The notes under the pieces are model-generated. The model ran no database searches and was not told the DNA's origin. It saw only the letters and a program-made list of their open reading frames with translations. From Lonepinella koalarum (GTDB lineage: Bacteria > Pseudomonadota > Gammaproteobacteria > Enterobacterales > Pasteurellaceae), in the NCBI RefSeq assembly GCF_004565475.1, contig NZ_SRHX01000007.1:1-64000 (forward strand): a DNA stretch of 64,000 nucleotides, in the 5' to 3' direction. Position numbers and translations under genes: made by a program. This document shows, one piece after another, positions 59,814 to 64,000 of this stretch (positions are counted from its first letter, which is position 1; every line of letters begins with the position of its first letter).

Positions 59814-62201
59814 ATGCAGATAATTTTAAGAGTAATCAATCAAATAAATATAAATACTATTGTGTATAGCGTTATTTTAGCGGTTATTTCATTATATTTT
59901 TTACCCACGAAATTTTTATTATCTTGGCAAGTTTGTACGAGTTTATTTTTTATTGTTGTTATATTGCGAATCGTTGTGGCTAGAAAACAATTCGTTATAT
60001 TATGGCTAAATAGAGCGTTAATTTTGCTAGTATGTGTTGGTTACGCACATTACTTTGCACTGAGTGCCTTGCAACAAGCCCAAATCACACCTCAAAAAGT
60101 TCAAACGATGTTTCGTATCGTGGAAATTCAACATCAAGGAGATTATCAATCTTTGGTGATAGAAACAGAACAGCCCAAAAGGCGGATTTATACCAGTTGG
60201 AAAGTAGATCAGGTTCCTAGGCTAGGTGAAATTTGGCAAGGTGAATTACAACTTCGACCGCTTTCATCTCGTTTAAATATAGGTGGTTTCGATCGACAAA
60301 CATGGTATTTTGCCAAAGATATTCAAGCATGGGGAACGGTAAAAAGTGCGGTCAAAATTTCGCAGGATTTTTCGTGGCGAGAACAACGTTTAGCACATAG
60401 TTTGGTACAAACCCAAGGATTAACCCAACAAGGACTTTTACTCGCCCTTGGCTTTGGTGAGCGAGCATGGTTACATCCAGAGATTTGGCAACGCTATCAA
60501 CAAACCAACACGGCTCATTTAATTGCGATTTCTGGACTGCATATCGGCTTGGCGATGGCACTCGGTTTTTGGTTAGTTCGAGTGATACAGTATTTTTTAC
60601 CTACCCGAAAAATAACCCCTATTCTGCCTTTATGTGGCGGGGTAATACTCGCTTTATTATATGCACAATTAGCGGGTTTTGCGATTCCTACCTTGCGAGC
60701 CATTCTAGCGATATTAATAGTGATATTATTGCGTTTTTATCGAGCCTATTGTACTGCATGGCAACTCTATGTTCGGGTAGTGGCATTGTTGTTGCTATGC
60801 GATCCTTTAATGATTTTATCCACGAGTTTTTGGTTATCCATCGGGGCAGTAGCTTGCTTAATTTTATGGTATCAGCTTTTCCCATTGCATTTAATGAGGT
60901 GGCGTGGTTTACCTCTGTCGCCAAAAGTGCGGTGGATTTTTGCATTATTTCACTTACAGTTAGGTTTATTTTGTTTATTTACTCCGATTCAACTGGCTTT
61001 TTTCCATGGGTTTTCGTTACAAGGCTTTGTCGCAAATTTATTAATAGTACCTCTATATAGCTTTTTACTGGTGCCTATTGTGTTATTGGCGGTATTTAGT
61101 CATGGCGGTTTTTATAGTTGGCAAATAGCAAATTTTTTAGCCGATAAAATTACCGATTTACTTTCGCTTTTTCAACATAGTTGGCTGAATTTGTCTTATC
61201 TGCAAAGTTTGTATTTAAATATTTTATTAGCGTTTATATTATGGGTAGCCTTATATAAAACTTATGGTCCAACTCAGAACGTTGCCAATTATCAGCAAAG
61301 ACCGCCTTACTTTTCCTTAAAATCAGATCGTAGTTTATCTCCCATTCTTTATAATCGTATGCAACAAGGCTTGATCCTGTTTATTTTAGCTTGTACTACA
61401 TTACTTTGTGGACATTATTTTTATCGTTCAGATTGGCAAGTAGAAACCCTTGATGTGGGACAAGGATTAGCCACATTAATTGTGAAAGATCAACATGGAA
61501 TTTTGTACGATACTGGAGCAAGTTGGCAAGGTGGATCGATGGTAGAACTTGAAATTATACCTTATTTGCAACGACAAGGAATTAAGTTAGATTATGTCAT
61601 TGTCAGCCATGATGACAATGATCATGCTGGCGGGGCAAGTGCGATAATAAAGATGTTTCCAGATGCTGTGTTTATCAGTCCATCCTATAAAAACTATGGC
61701 GAAAACTACCGCGGTTTTTGTAAGAAAGGTGAACAGTGGGAATGGCAAGGGATAAAGATAAGTGCATTATCCCCAGATACGCTTGTACAACGAGCAGAGA
61801 ACCGAGATTCTTGTATATTATTAATGCGACAAGCTACGCATACTGTCTTACTAACGGGAGATGCAGATATTGCTATAGAACAACGGATTCTATCAACATT
61901 ATCTAAAGTAGAGGTGTTACAAGTTGGGCATCATGGGAGTAAAACATCCACAGGAATAAATTTTATAAATAAAATTAAACCTGATATAGCGTTGATTTCT
62001 AGTGGTCGTTGGAATCCTTGGCATTTTCCTAATCAAGGCGTGATAGAACGTTTACGTCAAGCTAAAAGCGCGGTGTATAATACCGCAGTTGCGGGACAAA
62101 TTTCTGTGCGATTTTATGCGGATAACACCGCGATAGTGACTGCTAGAAATGAGTTGAGTCCTTGGTATCAACAGATTATTGATGTTCAAGCGCGTGATTA
62201 A
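59814..62201 (+). CDS. comEC: DNA internalization protein ComEC/Rec2
   Basis: This 795-residue inner-membrane channel moves single-stranded DNA into the cytoplasm during natural transformation. It has N-terminal helices, an OB-like region, the competence domain with the typical HLIAISGLHIGL motif, and many further helices. A C-terminal metallo-beta-lactamase-like domain with SHDDNDHAGG and LTGD follows. Two uptake-signal cores lie in the gene itself. It ends 60 bp before msbA. Confidence 0.95.
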   Translation: MQIILRVINQININTIVYSVILAVISLYFLPTKFLLSWQVCTSLFFIVVILRIVVARKQFVILWLNRALILLVCVGYAHYFALSALQQAQITPQKVQTMFRIVEIQHQGDYQSLVIETEQPKRRIYTSWKVDQVPRLGEIWQGELQLRPLSSRLNIGGFDRQTWYFAKDIQAWGTVKSAVKISQDFSWREQRLAHSLVQTQGLTQQGLLLALGFGERAWLHPEIWQRYQQTNTAHLIAISGLHIGLAMALGFWLVRVIQYFLPTRKITPILPLCGGVILALLYAQLAGFAIPTLRAILAILIVILLRFYRAYCTAWQLYVRVVALLLLCDPLMILSTSFWLSIGAVACLILWYQLFPLHLMRWRGLPLSPKVRWIFALFHLQLGLFCLFTPIQLAFFHGFSLQGFVANLLIVPLYSFLLVPIVLLAVFSHGGFYSWQIANFLADKITDLLSLFQHSWLNLSYLQSLYLNILLAFILWVALYKTYGPTQNVANYQQRPPYFSLKSDRSLSPILYNRMQQGLILFILACTTLLCGHYFYRSDWQVETLDVGQGLATLIVKDQHGILYDTGASWQGGSMVELEIIPYLQRQGIKLDYVIVSHDDNDHAGGASAIIKMFPDAVFISPSYKNYGENYRGFCKKGEQWEWQGIKISALSPDTLVQRAENRDSCILLMRQATHTVLLTGDADIAIEQRILSTLSKVEVLQVGHHGSKTSTGINFINKIKPDIALISSGRWNPWHFPNQGVIERLRQAKSAVYNTAVAGQISVRFYADNTAIVTARNELSPWYQQIIDVQARD

Positions 62202-62261
62202 GTTGGATAATCATTAAAATGATTGTACAATGCCAACAATTTTAAAAATGAAGATGTGATT

Positions 62262-64000
62262 ATGAAAGAAAAAGATATCTCGGTATTTAAAACCTTTAAA
62301 CGCTTGTGGCCGACAATTAGTGTATTTAAGTCGGGTTTGATTGCGGCTGCAATTGCTTTAGTGCTAAATGCCCTCGTGGATTCTGGTTTAATCTATTTAC
62401 TTAAACCTTTATTAGATCAGGGTTTCGGGCAGGCTGATCATGATTTTCTTAAATTAATGGCGGTATTAGTTGTCGCCTTTGTACTGTTTCGCGGCTTAAC
62501 TAACTATGTAGCAAGCTATTGTTTAGCTTGGGTTTCAGGCAAAGTAGTGATGACCTTGCGTCGCCGTTTATTTAAGCATTTAATGTTTATGCCAGTGAAC
62601 TACTTTGATCAAAATCCAACAGGTCGTTTACTTTCTAGAGTGACCTACGATAGTGAAATGGTCGCCAGTTCATCTTCCAGTGCTTTAGTAACGATTGTGC
62701 GTGAAGGCACTTATCTCATATCCCTTTTTGTGGTGATGATTTATACCAGTTGGCAACTGTCTATTGTGCTATTTATTGTTGCACCGATTATCGGGATATT
62801 AATTGGGTTAGTATCCAAAATTTTTCGCCAGTTAAGTCGGAATATTCAAGAGAGTATGGGAGCGTTAAGCATTACTACGGAACAAATGTTGAAAGGACAT
62901 AAAGTCGTACTTTCTTTTGGCGGTCAAAAAGTCGAAGAACAACGTTTTAATGACGTGAGTAATGATATGCGACGTAAAGGTATGAAAATTGTGTCAGCGG
63001 ATGGTATTTCCGATGGTTTGGTACAATTAATTGCTTCTTTTGCCCTTTCTGCCGTACTTTATGTAGCAACCTTTCCTGAAGTGATGAGTGAAAATTTAAC
63101 CGCCGGTTCTTTTACTGTTGTGTTTTCTTCCATGATGGCAATGATGCGACCGTTAAAATCCTTAACTAATGTAAATTCTCAATTCCAACGCGGTATGGCG
63201 GCTTGTCAAACCCTATTTGAATTTTTAGATTTAGACACAGAAAAAGATAATGGCACCTACGAAGTTGAACGAGCTAAAGGCAATGTAGAATTTAAAAATG
63301 TAAGCTTTGCTTACCAAGGTAAGGAAGAACGTGCGTTAAATCATATTTCTTTAACTATTCCGCAAGGTAAAACCGTGGCATTAGTGGGGCGTTCTGGTTC
63401 AGGTAAATCTACCATAGCGAATTTGCTCACACGTTTTTATGATATTGAACAAGGCGAAATTTTGTTGGACGGTGTAAATATTCAAGATTACCGTTTAAGT
63501 AACTTACGTGAACAATGTTCCGTAGTATCGCAACAAGTCCATTTATTTAATGATACGGTAGCAAATAATATTGCCTATGCTGCCACAGATAAGTACAGTC
63601 GCCAACAAATTATTGATGCGGCTCATGCAGCTCATGCGATGGAATTTATTGAAAAATTAGACAATGGTTTAGATACCGTCATCGGTGAAAATGGGGCAAG
63701 TTTGTCAGGAGGACAACGCCAGCGTTTAGCCATTGCCCGTGCGTTATTGCGAAATTCACCGGTACTTATTTTGGATGAAGCCACTTCTGCCCTCGATACA
63801 GAATCTGAACGAGCTATTCAATCAGCACTGGAAATCTTGCAAAAAGATCGTACCGTTTTAGTGATCGCTCATCGTTTATCCACCATTGAAAAAGCTGATG
63901 AAATTATTGTGATTGAGCATGGCGAAGTAAAAGAGCGTGGTAGCCATAGCGATCTGCTTGCTCGAGGTGGCGCTTATAAACAATTGCATGCTATGCAGTT
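62262..64000 (+). CDS. msbA: Lipid A export ATP-binding/permease protein MsbA, partial
   Basis: The ATG at 62262 begins a frame that runs off the window after 579 codons with no stop. It flips lipid A core across the inner membrane. An N-terminal six-helix domain ([15 protein letters not shown]...) is followed by an ATPase with [24 protein letters not shown] and [11 protein letters not shown]. The family length is about 580-590 residues, so only the last few residues are missing. comEC-msbA is the Haemophilus order; lpxK is expected next. Confidence 0.95.
   Translation, partial: MKEKDISVFKTFKRLWPTISVFKSGLIAAAIALVLNALVDSGLIYLLKPLLDQGFGQADHDFLKLMAVLVVAFVLFRGLTNYVASYCLAWVSGKVVMTLRRRLFKHLMFMPVNYFDQNPTGRLLSRVTYDSEMVASSSSSALVTIVREGTYLISLFVVMIYTSWQLSIVLFIVAPIIGILIGLVSKIFRQLSRNIQESMGALSITTEQMLKGHKVVLSFGGQKVEEQRFNDVSNDMRRKGMKIVSADGISDGLVQLIASFALSAVLYVATFPEVMSENLTAGSFTVVFSSMMAMMRPLKSLTNVNSQFQRGMAACQTLFEFLDLDTEKDNGTYEVERAKGNVEFKNVSFAYQGKEERALNHISLTIPQGKTVALVGRSGSGKSTIANLLTRFYDIEQGEILLDGVNIQDYRLSNLREQCSVVSQQVHLFNDTVANNIAYAATDKYSRQQIIDAAHAAHAMEFIEKLDNGLDTVIGENGASLSGGQRQRLAIARALLRNSPVLILDEATSALDTESERAIQSALEILQKDRTVLVIAHRLSTIEKADEIIVIEHGEVKERGSHSDLLARGGAYKQLHAMQ

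Noticed and set aside
60467-61060. 197-residue frame within comEC in another phase
   Set aside because: comEC is intact and conserved across this stretch; the second frame is a by-product of its codon use.

Overview
The window is a 64 kb piece of a Pasteurellaceae chromosome of the Haemophilus/Pasteurella/Aggregatibacter side. About 30 exact copies of the Haemophilus-type DNA uptake core AAGTGCGGT (or ACCGCACTT) are scattered through it, the DNA is AT-rich, and the gene order dksA-pcnB-folK, comEC(rec2)-msbA, cydDC-trxB and fdhD/fdxGHI-fdhE is as I recall it from Haemophilus. I cannot name the species. Nearly everything is core chromosomal gene content. No prophage or CRISPR array is visible. 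Mobile DNA is limited to the 3' end of an IS200/IS605-type tnpB at the left edge and a short IS3-like scrap near 31.6 kb.

Layout: 1-126 tnpB end with its guide-RNA-like right end. 276-6086 is the pyruvate dehydrogenase operon aceE-aceF-lpd, followed by a MepS-like lipoprotein. 6.9-11.3 kb (minus) holds hemH, a hotdog thioesterase and a ydiJ-type FAD/Fe-S dehydrogenase. 11.6-19.4 kb holds ybhA, then a formate dehydrogenase block: fdhE, fdxI, fdxH and the selenocysteine-containing fdxG, with fdhD divergent behind a probable molybdenum-cofactor riboswitch. 19.4-26.8 kb is thiamine-linked. An orphan AfuA-like binding protein sits behind a minus-strand TPP riboswitch, then come uvrD and a RarD-type permease, then a second TPP riboswitch driving thiB-thiP, with no thiQ. 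27-34 kb: tRNA-Gly, orn, rsgA, argA, an ornithine/lysine decarboxylase and cpdB. 33.8-37.8 kb: potABCD. 38-45.6 kb: pepT, cydDC, trxB, a CnoX-like protein and a zinc-ribbon protein. 45.7-48.5 kb: a MntA/HepT-like toxin-antitoxin pair, yqcC, truC, grxB and tRNA-Cys, tRNA-Leu and tRNA-Gly. 48.7-54 kb: pgsA, parC, parE and a solitary HigA-like antitoxin. 54-64 kb: a small lipoprotein, uup, folK, pcnB, dksA, comEC and the start of msbA.

How the genes work together: formate oxidation (FdxGHI with FdhD and FdhE), quinol oxidase assembly (CydDC), PDH and heme synthesis (HemH) form a respiratory theme. Polyamine uptake (PotABCD), arginine synthesis (ArgA) and a decarboxylase form a nitrogen/polyamine theme. 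ThiBP plus the riboswitch-controlled orphan receptor form a thiamine uptake theme.

Most unusual signals: (1) a family of palindromic intergenic elements near cydD/trxB, parC/parE and upstream of parE, whose hairpin stems differ but stay self-complementary while the linker is conserved; (2) a tandem array of four hairpins at 54.17-54.24 kb; (3) a TPP riboswitch carrying a heptamer microsatellite in front of an AfuA-like receptor without its permease; (4) a thiamine ABC system lacking its ATPase; (5) a likely AUU start codon in pcnB; (6) a possible sRNA downstream of folK carrying a duplicated 10-nt motif.
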